From positions 1-15,692 of the forward strand of contig JAJBVW010000107.1 of the NCBI GenBank assembly GCA_020866945.1: a stretch of 15,692 nucleotides of DNA. The letters are read 5' to 3'. This document shows, piece by piece, positions 15,104-15,692 of this stretch. A model generated the notes under the pieces. That model had not been told where the DNA came from, made no database searches, and worked only from the letters and a program-made list of their open reading frames with translations. How positions within the stretch are numbered: the first letter of the stretch is position 1; each line of letters opens with the position of its first letter. A program made the position numbers and the translations under genes. Source of the stretch: Oscillospiraceae bacterium (GTDB lineage: Bacteria > Bacillota > Clostridia > Oscillospirales > Oscillospiraceae).

Positions 15104-15613
15104 TTATGCGAGCGAATTGATTTCACGGACATAGTGGCACGCTGCAAAATGTCCGGGCATGACTTCCTCCATTACAGGATCGTCTTTTGAGCATTTTTCC
15201 TTGGCATACGGACAGCGCGCGGCAAAGCGGCAGCCGGGCTTTGGGTTGATGGGCGATGACAACTCGCCCTCCATAATTATGCGCTCCGGCTTCTCGTCCA
15301 AAGAGGGGATAGGAATTGCTGAAAGAAGCCCCTTTGTATATGGGTGCAGCTGATGGTGAAACAGCTCCTGATAGGAGCACAGCTCAACCATGCAACCCAG
15401 ATACATGACAAGAATGTCGTCAGATATATGGCGAACCACGGACATATCGTGTGTAATGAACAGATACGAGATTCCAAGCTCCTCCTGGAGATCCTGCAAT
15501 AGATTCAGAACCTGGGCTTGGATGGATACATCCAGCGCGGAAACCGGCTCGTCGCAGACAATGAACTTGGGATTCAAGGCCAGTGCACGGGCGATTCCTA
15601 TGCGCTGCCGACG
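15104..15613 (-). CDS. Oligopeptide/dipeptide ABC transporter ATP-binding protein, OppF/DppF type (5' part missing or broken)
   Basis: Only the C-terminal half of the ATPase is readable, about 169 residues. It starts in the remains of the signature region (RRQRIGIARALALNPKF), continues with Walker B FIVCDE and the D-loop SALD, the H-loop His in LFITHDMSVVRH, and the oligopeptide-transporter C-terminal domain HPYTKGLLSAIPIPS. The last part has four cysteines (CRFAARC, EKC, AAC) as in DppD/DppF proteins, where they can hold an iron-sulfur cluster. The signature LSGGQ or DGG before RRQR is not intact: the frame reads DGL and meets a stop at 15623-15625. An ATG at 15577 would give a 157-residue product without Walker A, which could not work as an ATPase. 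The binding-protein gene follows in the same operon. Confidence 0.85.
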   Translation of the reverse strand, partial: RRQRIGIARALALNPKFIVCDEPVSALDVSIQAQVLNLLQDLQEELGISYLFITHDMSVVRHISDDILVMYLGCMVELCSYQELFHHQLHPYTKGLLSAIPIPSLDEKPERIIMEGELSSPINPKPGCRFAARCPYAKEKCSKDDPVMEEVMPGHFAACHYVREINSLA

Positions 15614-15692
15614 TAAACCATCCTAAACATCACGGTAGTAAACTTCTCATAAATCTAACAATCAAACGGTGTCAATCAGTTCATGTCCGCGT
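15614..15692. other. AT-rich right edge with loss of the ATPase frame
   Basis: The last 79 bases are about 38% GC by hand count, lower than the neighbouring gene. In the ATPase frame they contain stops at 15623, 15647 and 15662, and no Walker A or Q-loop sequence appears. No recognised insertion-sequence end or intron domain was found. The abrupt change suggests an insertion boundary, decay or an assembly fault. Confidence 0.55.

Noticed and set aside
15614..15692. End of a known insertion sequence or group II intron
   Set aside because: No terminal repeat, target duplication or domain V-like hairpin could be recognised in the short segment; kept only as an unexplained junction.

Overview
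The window looks like a chromosomal segment of an anaerobic Firmicute, most likely a gut Clostridium relative of the Oscillospiraceae type. The evidence is a moderately high GC content with strong Shine-Dalgarno sites and consensus sigma-A promoters, a flippase/MazG/HU/RqcP cluster that matches the Firmicute yab region, YesM-type sensor kinase signalling, and a secreted beta-helix protein with SGEASGE linkers. The genus is an inference. No tRNA, rRNA, CRISPR array or complete insertion sequence was seen.

Left part (1-2240, minus strand): an operon for a polar amino acid ABC importer, with two different membrane permeases followed by an ATPase that runs off the left edge. It has a near-consensus promoter and a possible upstream activator palindrome. 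No substrate-binding protein lies inside the window. Next (2241-7145) comes a signalling unit. A 718-residue secreted beta-helix-like protein on the minus strand is transcribed divergently from an AraC-type response regulator and its overlapping YesM-type sensor kinase on the plus strand. The short shared control region holds a consensus promoter and a pair of direct repeats about two helical turns apart, as expected for an AraC-type regulator. The simplest reading is that the two-component system controls the secreted protein.

Middle part (7108-9530): an orphan soluble histidine-kinase-like protein with a PAS-like N-terminus and no recognisable H-box histidine, divergent from a glyceraldehyde-3-phosphate dehydrogenase whose NAD-selecting aspartate is replaced by alanine. 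Then (9636-13419, plus strand) follows a housekeeping cluster: a lipid-linked polysaccharide flippase (SpoVB/YtgP type), MazG, HU, the ribosome quality-control protein RqcP and a GNAT acetyltransferase. This resembles Bacillus yabM-yabN-yabO, but yabP/yabQ do not follow rqcP.

Right part (13450-15692, minus strand): the end of an oligopeptide/dipeptide ABC importer operon, with an OppF/DppF-like ATPase followed by a lipoprotein binding protein. The binding-protein gene carries a one-base insertion near its 3' end; restoring the frame gives a normal C-terminus directly before a strong terminator. The ATPase reading frame is lost at about 15614, and the last 79 bases are AT-rich with several stops. 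This could be a contig-end artefact, an insertion boundary or gene decay.
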